DNA of 64,000 nucleotides from positions 1 to 64,000 of the forward strand of contig JAVBSS010000011.1 of assembly GCA_031556525.1 (NCBI GenBank). Direction: 5' to 3'. Below the pieces are notes generated by a model, which saw only the letters and a list, made by a program, of their open reading frames with translations, was not told where the DNA came from and searched no databases. This DNA comes from JAVBSN01 sp031556525. Its GTDB lineage: Bacteria; Bacillota; Clostridia; Lachnospirales; Lachnospiraceae. This document shows positions 43,128 through 50,635 of the stretch, piece by piece; the first letter of the stretch is position 1; each line of letters starts with the position of its first letter. Position numbers and translations under genes: made by a program.

Positions 43128-44234
43128 CTAACGTTCATATACTAAGTATCCTACATCTCTTAAAAGTTTGCAAGCAAGTGATGCATCTTCATTATTATAG
43201 AAGGACATTCTTAGTACTCCTTCTAAATCTTCTCTATTGTGAGTAATCCCTACATTTTTTAAATTAATATTTTCATTAGATACAATGCTTATTGCTTTTA
43301 GCATAGCACCAGCTTCGTCAGGAATATCAACATATACTTCATAATTAACTCTGATAACACCAGTTGCATTATCTGGAATAGAATTTCTATAATCTCTAGC
43401 TATAGAAAAGAAATGATTAATTGATGCTGAATCATTATTTTTAATAGCATTAATTATATTATCTATACCATTTTTGTAATCTATTAATCCGTCAATAATG
43501 TTTTCTGGATTGCTTAATAAAATGTGTTCCCATACTGTTGGAGAAGAGGAAGCAATGCGAGTAATATCTTTGAATCCGCCAGCAGCAAGTTGTTTGTATA
43601 TACCATTGGATGAATCTGTTTGGCTAACAGTATTTACTAAGTTAGAAGCAATGATGTGAGGTACATGGCTTATATAAGCTGTAACTTTATCATGCTCCAT
43701 TGGTGAATACACAATTGGTATTGCTCCTAAATCTTCAATAAATAATGTGAATTCATCAACTCTAGTTTTAGAAATTGAATCTGAAGGGGTAATAAAATAA
43801 TAGGCATTTTCAATAAGTCTATCATTGGCAGCATCATATCCTGAACGTTCTGAGCCAACCATTGGATGACCACCGATAAAAAATCCCCCTAAGTTCAGAT
43901 TCTCAACAGCTTTATATATATCTGATTTTACGCTTCCAACATCAGTAATAATGCAAGAAGGTTTGATTATACTTTTTAAATAATTAAGATATTCAATATT
44001 ATAATGTACAGGAGCACATAAAAATATATAATCGCATAATGAAAAAGATTCATCCACACCATCTAAAGCATGTGTAATAGTACCTTCTTCTAAAGCTTTC
44101 TGCAAATTGATTTCATCAGAATCAAAAGCTATAATGTTGTAGTTTGGAAAAATTCGTCTAATGGATTTGGCTATTGAACCGCCAATTAAACCAAGACCAA
44201 CAAAACCAATGGAAAAGTTATCTTTAATATTCAT
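43128..44234 (-). CDS. tyrA: Prephenate dehydrogenase with ACT domain
   Basis: The protein has 368 residues. An NAD-binding Rossmann motif (IGFVGLGLIGGSIAKSIRR) and the catalytic region GGHPMVGSERSGYDAA, plus YISHVPHIIASNLV, identify prephenate dehydrogenase, which makes 4-hydroxyphenylpyruvate for tyrosine. The C-terminal roughly 75 residues form an ACT domain (VYVDIPDEAGAMLKAISIVSNENINLKNVGI), as expected for tyrosine feedback. It precedes aroA. Confidence 0.93.
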   Translation of the reverse strand: MNIKDNFSIGFVGLGLIGGSIAKSIRRIFPNYNIIAFDSDEINLQKALEEGTITHALDGVDESFSLCDYIFLCAPVHYNIEYLNYLKSIIKPSCIITDVGSVKSDIYKAVENLNLGGFFIGGHPMVGSERSGYDAANDRLIENAYYFITPSDSISKTRVDEFTLFIEDLGAIPIVYSPMEHDKVTAYISHVPHIIASNLVNTVSQTDSSNGIYKQLAAGGFKDITRIASSSPTVWEHILLSNPENIIDGLIDYKNGIDNIINAIKNNDSASINHFFSIARDYRNSIPDNATGVIRVNYEVYVDIPDEAGAMLKAISIVSNENINLKNVGITHNREDLEGVLRMSFYNNEDASLACKLLRDVGYLVYER

Positions 44235-44467
44235 ATTGAATCACCACTTTACAATTTTTATATTTATACTAATTGCATTTTATATGTTAAATATTCATAT
44301 GTCAATGATTTAAAGTGATAAAGTAATGATGATTATAATGAATAGTATATAAAATAGTAATTGTCTGAAAAATATATAAAATATCAATAGTTTATTGAAA
44401 TTACAAAATAAATTGCGGAATAATATAAAAAATAACGAAATATATACAAAATAATCTGAAAAAATCA

Positions 44468-44496
44468 TTGACAATTTAATGGTAATAAAATATAAT
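44468..44496 (+). promoter_or_regulatory. Consensus promoter without an obvious gene
   Basis: TTGACA (44468-44473), a 17-bp spacer and TATAAT (44491-44496), a full match to the sigma-A consensus. Transcription would start near 44503. Confidence 0.85.
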
Positions 44497-44502
44497 AGAT
44501 AC

Positions 44503-45040
44503 ATAGTCACCGGTAAGACTTAGATATAAAGTAACTCAAGTGAAGGAGGAGATTCCGTTGGAGACGTTTGACGAACAATACAATCAGCATAGTAAGGTTA
44601 TAGTAGGAACATATTTCCGTACGGTAAACCTTTAGATATATTTATTAAGTCCCAATAAGCATAAGTGTTATGCAGATTCAGAGAGATTTAAGGACGCAGT
44701 TAAGCGATACTACTATAAAGTATGTTGATTGATTAGAATTATGATGAAGATTACATTTGGAGAATAGTACATAAGTGTTTGTAAAATATTCGTTTAGAAA
44801 GGATTACAGATTAGAAGTTGATAGAAGATACTTTTGATATATGTGGTAAACCACATCAATGTAATGTTCATAGTAGCTATAGAAAGAGTAGTTACTTATT
44901 TTAAAATGGTTTGTATGGAAATTGGCGGTTACCTGATAGTAGCCTCTGAAAATTAAAATTAGAATAATTAGAATAATTAGAATAACTGAATAATAGAAAA
45001 AGTAGTCCATAATATTAAATATTTATAGGGCTACTTTTTT
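44503..45040 (+). ncRNA. Roughly 540-nt transcription unit, ncRNA or decayed gene
   Basis: The unit is bounded by a consensus promoter and a terminator. A strong AAGGAGGAG at 44542 precedes TTG at 44560, opening 25 codons (METFDEQYNQHSKVIVGTYF...) to a TAG. The same frame then continues for 31 codons (IYLLSPNKHKCYADSERFKDAVKRYYYKVC), which suggests a broken small gene. The second half has no ORF of note. It may be a degraded coding region still transcribed, or a regulatory RNA. The rest of the 44234-45203 gap is AT-rich without recognisable features. Confidence 0.4.
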
Positions 45041-45041
45041 A
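44997..45041 (+). terminator. Terminator of the 44.5-kb unit
   Basis: AAAAAGTAGTCC (44997-45008) pairs with GGGCTACTTTTT (about 45028-45039) with one mismatch, ending in a T-run. Confidence 0.75.
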
Positions 45042-45132
45042 TGCATTAATGTATTAAGGTTAGCATATTGTATAGGGCTGTATATAAATGAGTTAGACTT
45101 TATAAAAAAAGAATTAAGAAGGTTGTGAAAAC

Positions 45133-45162
45133 TTGCTTTTATAAGATAAAAAGTACTATAAT
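45133..45162 (+). promoter_or_regulatory. Promoter of the alpha/beta hydrolase operon
   Basis: TTGCTT (45133-45138), 18-bp spacer, TATAAT (45157-45162), 40 bases before the start codon at 45203. Confidence 0.65.
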
Positions 45163-45202
45163 ACAAAAGTATATATAAGTTTTAAGTTTAAGGAGAGTTA
45201 AA

Positions 45203-46243
45203 ATGAATAAGGCGAAAAAGATTGCTAATAAGATATTTAAAATAATAATAATAAGTTTGTTGTTGTTTGTAGCGTTTATGGGTGTAAGTTCCATATATAA
45301 AGCGTATCAACACAGTGTTAAGCTTCATGAAGAAGAGGTGTTATTATCCACTCCAGCAGGAGAGATGGTAGATGTGAATGGGCATAAGATGCACGTAATT
45401 GTAAAAGGGAATGAAGATAGTGAATATACCTTGGTATTTATGCATGGAGTTAGTTATTTTGATGCATCTATTACAATGGAGCCTTTATATGATTTGTTAG
45501 CAGATGATTATAGAATAGTATATGTTGATAGAAGTGGTAATGGCTATAGTGAGGTTAGTGGAGCTGATAGAGATATAGATACTATTTTAGAAGAGACAAG
45601 AGAAGCTATCTCAAAAGTAGGGGTAACTGGACCTTATATATTAGTTCCACATTTACAAGCAGAGATAGAAGCTATATATTGGGCTGATTTATATCCTGAA
45701 GAAGTAAAAGGGATAGTAGGGTTGGATATATATGGTCTGGAGAGTTATGTGTCTTATGAACCAGGATTTCTGGACAAGTTAAGCGGTGGTATAATGAGAT
45801 TTTGTTGTAATGGTCTAGGTTTACATAGAAGTATTGAAGGAACTTATACAACGGATGAATATAATTTGTTTACTGATAAACAGCAAGTTACGATGAATGC
45901 TTTGGTGTCTAAAGGCGGTTATAACAAAGACAGATATAATGAGGACATGGAAACTTATTATAATGCGCAGAAAGTGTTAGAGTTAGAATATCCTGATGTG
46001 CCTATGTATGTGTTTATGGCTAATCCTTTAATAGATCCATTCTATTCAAAAAATAAAACAATGCAAGAATCATATGGAGATTATAAGGAGTACGCAGATG
46101 GTTTTAATAGTACTAGAATAGAATATTTCGAAACCTTCGAAAATGTAACCTTGGAAGAAATATCAGGTATGACTAATATATATATATATGAACCAGAACA
46201 GATTGCGGCTTCTATGAAAACATTTATTGAAGGGTTAAAATAG
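45203..46243 (+). CDS. Alpha/beta-hydrolase-fold protein lacking catalytic residues
   Basis: The protein has 346 residues. One N-terminal membrane helix (about 12-30) anchors an extracytoplasmic alpha/beta hydrolase domain (YTLVFMHGVSYFDASITMEP, RIVYVDRSGNGYSEVSG). At the nucleophile elbow, where related proteins have PHS, this one has PHL (L151, TTA; serine would be TCA). Near the end, the position of the catalytic histidine is probably N325 (GMTNIYIYEPEQIA). It is therefore probably a pseudoenzyme, or an enzyme inactivated by two point changes. It is followed after a few bases by an aldose epimerase gene. Confidence 0.78.
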   Translation: MNKAKKIANKIFKIIIISLLLFVAFMGVSSIYKAYQHSVKLHEEEVLLSTPAGEMVDVNGHKMHVIVKGNEDSEYTLVFMHGVSYFDASITMEPLYDLLADDYRIVYVDRSGNGYSEVSGADRDIDTILEETREAISKVGVTGPYILVPHLQAEIEAIYWADLYPEEVKGIVGLDIYGLESYVSYEPGFLDKLSGGIMRFCCNGLGLHRSIEGTYTTDEYNLFTDKQQVTMNALVSKGGYNKDRYNEDMETYYNAQKVLELEYPDVPMYVFMANPLIDPFYSKNKTMQESYGDYKEYADGFNSTRIEYFETFENVTLEEISGMTNIYIYEPEQIAASMKTFIEGLK

Positions 46244-46252
46244 GTATTGATT

Positions 46253-47131
46253 ATGGAGAAGTATATAATAGGTAATGACAAATTGACGATAGAGGCTAAT
46301 TCACATGGTGCTGAACTTAGTAGTATTGTTAATAACGAAAATGGATGTGAGTATTTATGGTGTGGTGACGAGAAGTATTGGAAGAGGCAATCACCAGTAT
46401 TGTTTCCGTTTGTAGGAAGTTTGAAAAATAAGTCGTATGTATATAATGGACAATCGTATTCGATGGGGCAACATGGCTTTGCAAGAGATATGGAATTTAA
46501 TTTTTTGGATAAAAGTGAAGATAGCATTTCGTTTTATCTTGAAAGTAATGAAGAAACATTAGATAAGTATCCATTTAAATTCAGATTAGAGATAGAATAT
46601 AAATTGAGTGGAAATGATATTAAGGTAATATGGAGAGTTAAAAATGTCGATAATAAAGATATATATTTTTCCATAGGGGCTCATCCAGCGTTTATGTGTC
46701 CTCTTAATGATGATGGTTCTCAAACAGACTATTATATAGATTTTCATAGGCAAGACAATGTTATATATTCTTTATTAAGTGAAGATGGGTTGATAGATAC
46801 TACAAATAATATACTTGATATTCAAGGTGGTATTATGAAGATAGATGAGCATTTGTTTGACAATGATGCACTTGTTATTGAAGGAGAACAATGTAATAAG
46901 ATTTCATTACTAACACCGAGTAAGGAAAGATATATTACAGTATCATTTGAAACACCGTTATTTGGATTGTGGTCTCCAGCTAAAAAAGGAGCGCCATTTG
47001 TATGTATAGAGCCTTGGTATGGCAGATGCGACCATAAAGATTTTGATGGCACTATATCTGATAGAGAGTATAGCAACACATTAAAACCAAATGAAGAAGT
47101 GGAAAAATCATATTTAATAACAATTTATTGA
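46253..47131 (+). CDS. Aldose 1-epimerase family protein (LacX-like)
   Basis: The protein has 292 residues from the ATG at 46253. The galactose-mutarotase-like beta-sandwich is recognisable from GAELSSIVNNENGCEYLWCGDEKYWKRQSPVLFPFVGSL, GQHGFARDMEF (histidine of the active site), FSIGAHPAFMCPL (second histidine) and CIEPWYGRCDH (glutamate). Its wording is that of LacX/YihR-type proteins, which interconvert anomers of sugars or sugar phosphates. It follows the hydrolase-like gene closely and is probably co-transcribed. Confidence 0.88.
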   Translation: MEKYIIGNDKLTIEANSHGAELSSIVNNENGCEYLWCGDEKYWKRQSPVLFPFVGSLKNKSYVYNGQSYSMGQHGFARDMEFNFLDKSEDSISFYLESNEETLDKYPFKFRLEIEYKLSGNDIKVIWRVKNVDNKDIYFSIGAHPAFMCPLNDDGSQTDYYIDFHRQDNVIYSLLSEDGLIDTTNNILDIQGGIMKIDEHLFDNDALVIEGEQCNKISLLTPSKERYITVSFETPLFGLWSPAKKGAPFVCIEPWYGRCDHKDFDGTISDREYSNTLKPNEEVEKSYLITIY

Positions 47132-47184
47132 TAAAAATAGATAAAAAAAACTGTAATTTTTATGCAATATGTGGTATACTATGA

Positions 47185-47356
47185 GTACTTGACGAGGTAT
47201 TATCGAGTCTAGTACGAATGCACACCTAGACACTTAACGACGTATTTGGGAGTTTAGTGAATATGGTGTTACCAAAAGTACTTGGCGAGGTGTTGACGAG
47301 CCTAGTTATAGCCGTATCTTGAAATTGGCTGAGGTATTAGCGAGTCTAGAATTTTA
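47185..47356 (+). repeat. Four tandem hairpin repeats in the yqeY leader
   Basis: Four related 29-33-nt units start at 47185, 47231, 47278 and 47322, spaced 44-47 nt. Each has a conserved core (GAGGTATT-n-n-CGAG-n-CTAG) enclosed by a closing stem that differs in sequence but keeps pairing: GTACT/AGTAC, CACT/AGTG, ACT/AGT, AAATT/AATTT. The inner pair GA/TC becomes AA/TT and GG/CC in units 2 and 3. This covariation argues for RNA hairpins. The array ends just before the yqeY ribosome site. A likely -10 (TATACT) lies at 47175-47180. Confidence 0.75.
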
Positions 47357-47381
47357 ATTTAAAAACAAAGGGGTGTATGTT

Positions 47382-47819
47382 TTGACGTTAGAGACGTTAC
47401 AAAAAGATATGATTGCAGCAATGAAGGCAAGGGATAAGGAAAGAAAAGATAGTATATCGACCTTGGTATCGGCGGTGAAGAAGGTTGCAATTGATGAAGG
47501 TTGTAGAAATGATGTTCCAGAAGAATTGGTGGATAGGGTAATTCTTAAAGAATTAAAAAGTGTGAAAGAACAGATAGATACTTGTCCGGGTGATAGGACA
47601 GATCTTAAAGCAGAGTATGAAGTTAGATATTCGATCATTAATGAATTTGCACCGAAGTTATTAAGTGAAGAAGAGGTGCGAAATATTATAATTACAAAAT
47701 ATGCAGATGTTGTAGCTACTAAGAATAAAGGTATGATTATGAAAAATGTTATGGCTGAATTAAAGGGTAAAGCAGATGGAAAAGTAATTAACCAAGTAGT
47801 AGCAGATCTTTGCAAATGA
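47382..47819 (+). CDS. yqeY: GatB/YqeY domain protein
   Basis: The protein has 145 residues, starting at TTG 47382, 7 bases after AAGGGGTG; a GTG at 47373 opens the frame. The sequence TLETLQKDMIAAMKARDKERKDSISTLVSAVKK and the C-terminal GMIMKNVMAELKGKADGKVINQVV are typical of YqeY, which resembles the tail of the tRNA amidotransferase subunit GatB. Its cellular role is not well established. Its leader carries an array of four hairpins, suggesting post-transcriptional control. Confidence 0.92.
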   Translation: MTLETLQKDMIAAMKARDKERKDSISTLVSAVKKVAIDEGCRNDVPEELVDRVILKELKSVKEQIDTCPGDRTDLKAEYEVRYSIINEFAPKLLSEEEVRNIIITKYADVVATKNKGMIMKNVMAELKGKADGKVINQVVADLCK

Positions 47820-47861
47820 TAAAAATATACAAAAACAGAGGGTAGTAATGGAGGAATTTAT

Positions 47862-49781
47862 ATGGCTTATAATGAAGGACTAGTAAGTACTAATGACAAA
47901 TGTACTGGTTGTAACAAGTGTATATCGGCTTGTCCTGTTGAGGGGGCAAATATAGCTGTTGAAGAAAATGGAACATTTAAAGTATTAGTAGATGGAGACA
48001 AATGTGTTCAATGTGGAAGTTGTATGGAGGCATGTAGGCATAAAGCAAGAGAATATTCAGATGATACAGATAGATTTTTTAATGATTTGGCATCTGGAAA
48101 ACCTATATCAATATTACTTGCACCAGCATTTCTTATAAATTATCCTAATGAATATAAGCAAATATTGGGATATCTAAAAAGCTTAGGTGTAAACAAAGTA
48201 ATAAGTATAAGTTTTGGAGCAGATATAACTACATGGGGATATTTGAACTATATTACTAAACATAGATTTCATGGTGGAATTTCTCAACCGTGTCCAGCTA
48301 TAGTGGATTACATAGAGAAATATGTTCCAGAATTAATTCCATCACTTGTTCCTATACATAGTCCTATGATGTGTGGTGCAATATATGCAAAGAAATATAT
48401 GGGTGTTAGTGATAAGTTAGCATTTATAAGTCCGTGTATTGCAAAGAAGATAGAAATTGATGATCCTAATACAGAGGGATATATATCATATAATGTTACA
48501 TTTGCTAAGTTAATGAAGAGAATTAAAGAAGTTAACATTAGTGGATATTCGGAAAATGATGAGATTGATTATGGACTAGGATCAATATATTCAATGCCTG
48601 GTGGACTTAGAGAGAATGTGGAGCACTTCTTGGGAACTAATTATATGATTAGACAAATAGAAGGTGATAAGCATGCTTATGAGTTTTTAGAGAGATATGT
48701 AGGTAGAATTAAAAATAGAGAAGAGCTTCCATTTATGGTAGATGCGCTTAATTGTGGAATGGGATGTAACTATGGTACAGGAACAGAAAGTAAATTTACT
48801 AAGAGTGAAGATGTATTATTCCAATTACATAAACTTCGTTCAAAAGATTATTCTAAGGCAGATGGAAGTGCATTTAATAAAGATTTACCGTTAGATGAGA
48901 GATTCAAAGTGCTTAATAAACAATTTGAGAAACTTAATATTCAAGATTTTATAAGAAGATATAGCAAAGAAAAGCAAGTAGTGAAAGTTGATTATAGTAG
49001 AGCGGATTTGGATAAGGGTTATAGATTATTAGGTAAAGATACTAACGAAAAGCGTGTTATAGATTGTGGAACTTGTGGAAATGTTAGTTGCGAAATGATG
49101 GTAAAATCGGTTCTAAGTGGATATAATAACAATAAGAATTGTATTCATTATCTAAAGCAGGAGTTAGAGACTGAGCAAGTTGCTATGTCTGATATTATGA
49201 CTCAAATACGAGAAGACAAAGAGAATAAAGAGAAATCTTATGAGAATATTCTTGCAGAATTTAATGGACTTAATGATACTATAGAAGAATTGGCTAAAGA
49301 TAATAGTAGTAATTCAGAAGATATTGCAACAATGGTTGAATCAATTAACAACATATCTACATATGGTGAGTTATTAAATGCATCGTTGGTTGAGATAAAA
49401 GAATTCTTGGATGATTATAAGACGTCAAGTGATGGTATAGTTAAGATATCTAATCAAACTAATATGCTAGCGCTTAATGCAGGTATAGAAGCTGCAAGAG
49501 TTGGTGAAGCAGGAAGAGGCTTTGCAGTTATTGCTCAGAGAGTTAGAGAATTAGCAGATAAGACAAGATTGGCAGTTAATGATAATAGAAAAAATAGTGA
49601 CACATTGTATCCTGCGATAAGAAAACTTCAGGAGGAGACAAATAGATTTGTTACTAATATAACGGAGATACAGTCTCGTACAGAAGAGATATCTGCAAGT
49701 ACAGAAAATATATCAGCTCAATCATTAGAACTTGAAAGTATATCATCAGATATCAAACAAATGATGGAATCTATTGTATAA
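47862..49781 (+). CDS. [FeFe]-hydrogenase-like sensor fused to a chemoreceptor signalling domain
   Basis: The protein has 639 residues and no membrane segment. It has two [4Fe-4S] ferredoxin motifs (CTGCNKCISACP, CVQCGSCMEACR), then a hydrogenase large-subunit domain with the H-cluster cysteine positions kept in altered surroundings (QPCPAIVDY, SPCIAKKIE, NCGMGCNYGTG). A further Fe-S motif (CGTCGNVSCEMM...C) follows, and then the methyl-accepting signalling hairpin (NQTNMLALNAGIEAARVGEAGRGFAVIAQRVRELADK). It probably reports H2 or redox state to a CheA-type kinase or other partner. No partner is encoded nearby. Confidence 0.88.
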   Translation: MAYNEGLVSTNDKCTGCNKCISACPVEGANIAVEENGTFKVLVDGDKCVQCGSCMEACRHKAREYSDDTDRFFNDLASGKPISILLAPAFLINYPNEYKQILGYLKSLGVNKVISISFGADITTWGYLNYITKHRFHGGISQPCPAIVDYIEKYVPELIPSLVPIHSPMMCGAIYAKKYMGVSDKLAFISPCIAKKIEIDDPNTEGYISYNVTFAKLMKRIKEVNISGYSENDEIDYGLGSIYSMPGGLRENVEHFLGTNYMIRQIEGDKHAYEFLERYVGRIKNREELPFMVDALNCGMGCNYGTGTESKFTKSEDVLFQLHKLRSKDYSKADGSAFNKDLPLDERFKVLNKQFEKLNIQDFIRRYSKEKQVVKVDYSRADLDKGYRLLGKDTNEKRVIDCGTCGNVSCEMMVKSVLSGYNNNKNCIHYLKQELETEQVAMSDIMTQIREDKENKEKSYENILAEFNGLNDTIEELAKDNSSNSEDIATMVESINNISTYGELLNASLVEIKEFLDDYKTSSDGIVKISNQTNMLALNAGIEAARVGEAGRGFAVIAQRVRELADKTRLAVNDNRKNSDTLYPAIRKLQEETNRFVTNITEIQSRTEEISASTENISAQSLELESISSDIKQMMESIV

Positions 49782-49791
49782 TAATAATAAT

Positions 49792-49827
49792 AATCCGGAA
49801 TTCCTTGGGGGGTTCCGGATTTATTTA
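49792..49827 (+). terminator. Terminator of the hydrogenase-like sensor gene
   Basis: AATCCGGAA (49792-49800) pairs with TTCCGGATT (49813-49821), followed by TATTT. Confidence 0.82.
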
Positions 49828-49879
49828 ACTAAAATGAAGGAGGCAATTCAACAATAGTGATTGTTGAATTATTATAAGT

Positions 49880-50635
49880 ATGAAATTAATATCATGGAAC
49901 GTTAATGGAATTAGAGCGTGTGTACAAAAGGGTTTTGAGGATTTTTTTAAGGATATAGATGCTGATATATTTTGTATTCAAGAGAGTAAGTTACAGGAAG
50001 GACAGATTGACCTCGAATTAGAGGGTTATCATCAATATTGGAATTATGCTGTAAAAAAAGGTTATTCAGGAACAGCAATATTTACTAAGGTAGAACCTAA
50101 AGAAGTTACTTACGGAATTGGTATAGAAGAGCATGATCAAGAAGGCAGAGTTATTACTTTGGAATATGATAATTTCTATATGGTTACTTGTTATACACCT
50201 AACTCAAAGACAGAACTAGAGAGACTAGAATATAGAATGAAATGGGAAGATGATTTTAAGGATTACCTTGATGAGCTTAAAAATAATAAACCTGTTGTAC
50301 TTTGTGGTGACCTTAATGTAGCTCATACAGAAATAGATTTGAAAAACCCAAAAACAAATAGAAAAAATGCAGGATTTACTGACGAGGAAAGAGGTAAGAT
50401 GACAGCTCTATTATCAGATGGATATGTAGATACATTTAGATATAAATATCCAGACGTAACAGAGAAGTATTCTTGGTGGTCATATAGATTTAGTGCACGA
50501 GCTAAAAATGCAGGATGGAGAATTGATTATTTTGTTGTGTCAGAAGATATAAAAGATAATATAGTAGATGCCAAAATACATGCTGACATATTAGGTTCGG
50601 ATCATTGCCCGGTAGAAGTGGAGTTGAATATATAG
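49880..50635 (+). CDS. exoA: Exodeoxyribonuclease III
   Basis: The protein has 251 residues. All AP-endonuclease family 1 motifs are present: LISWNVNGIRA, FCIQESKL (metal-binding Glu), YTPNSK, GDLNVAHTEIDL (Asp/Asn), TDTFR-like VDTFRYKYP, WWSYRFSARAKNAGWRIDYF and LGSDHCPVEVEL (catalytic His). It cuts at abasic sites and degrades 3' ends in base excision repair. The following gene starts within its stop codon. Confidence 0.95.
   Translation: MKLISWNVNGIRACVQKGFEDFFKDIDADIFCIQESKLQEGQIDLELEGYHQYWNYAVKKGYSGTAIFTKVEPKEVTYGIGIEEHDQEGRVITLEYDNFYMVTCYTPNSKTELERLEYRMKWEDDFKDYLDELKNNKPVVLCGDLNVAHTEIDLKNPKTNRKNAGFTDEERGKMTALLSDGYVDTFRYKYPDVTEKYSWWSYRFSARAKNAGWRIDYFVVSEDIKDNIVDAKIHADILGSDHCPVEVELNI

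Noticed and set aside
47185..47215. Resemblance of TTGACGAGG...TATCGAG to the core of the glmS ribozyme
   Set aside because: The conserved GGCGGATG segment and the cleavage-site stem are missing, the unit is only about 30 nt long and is repeated four times, and glmS is not downstream.
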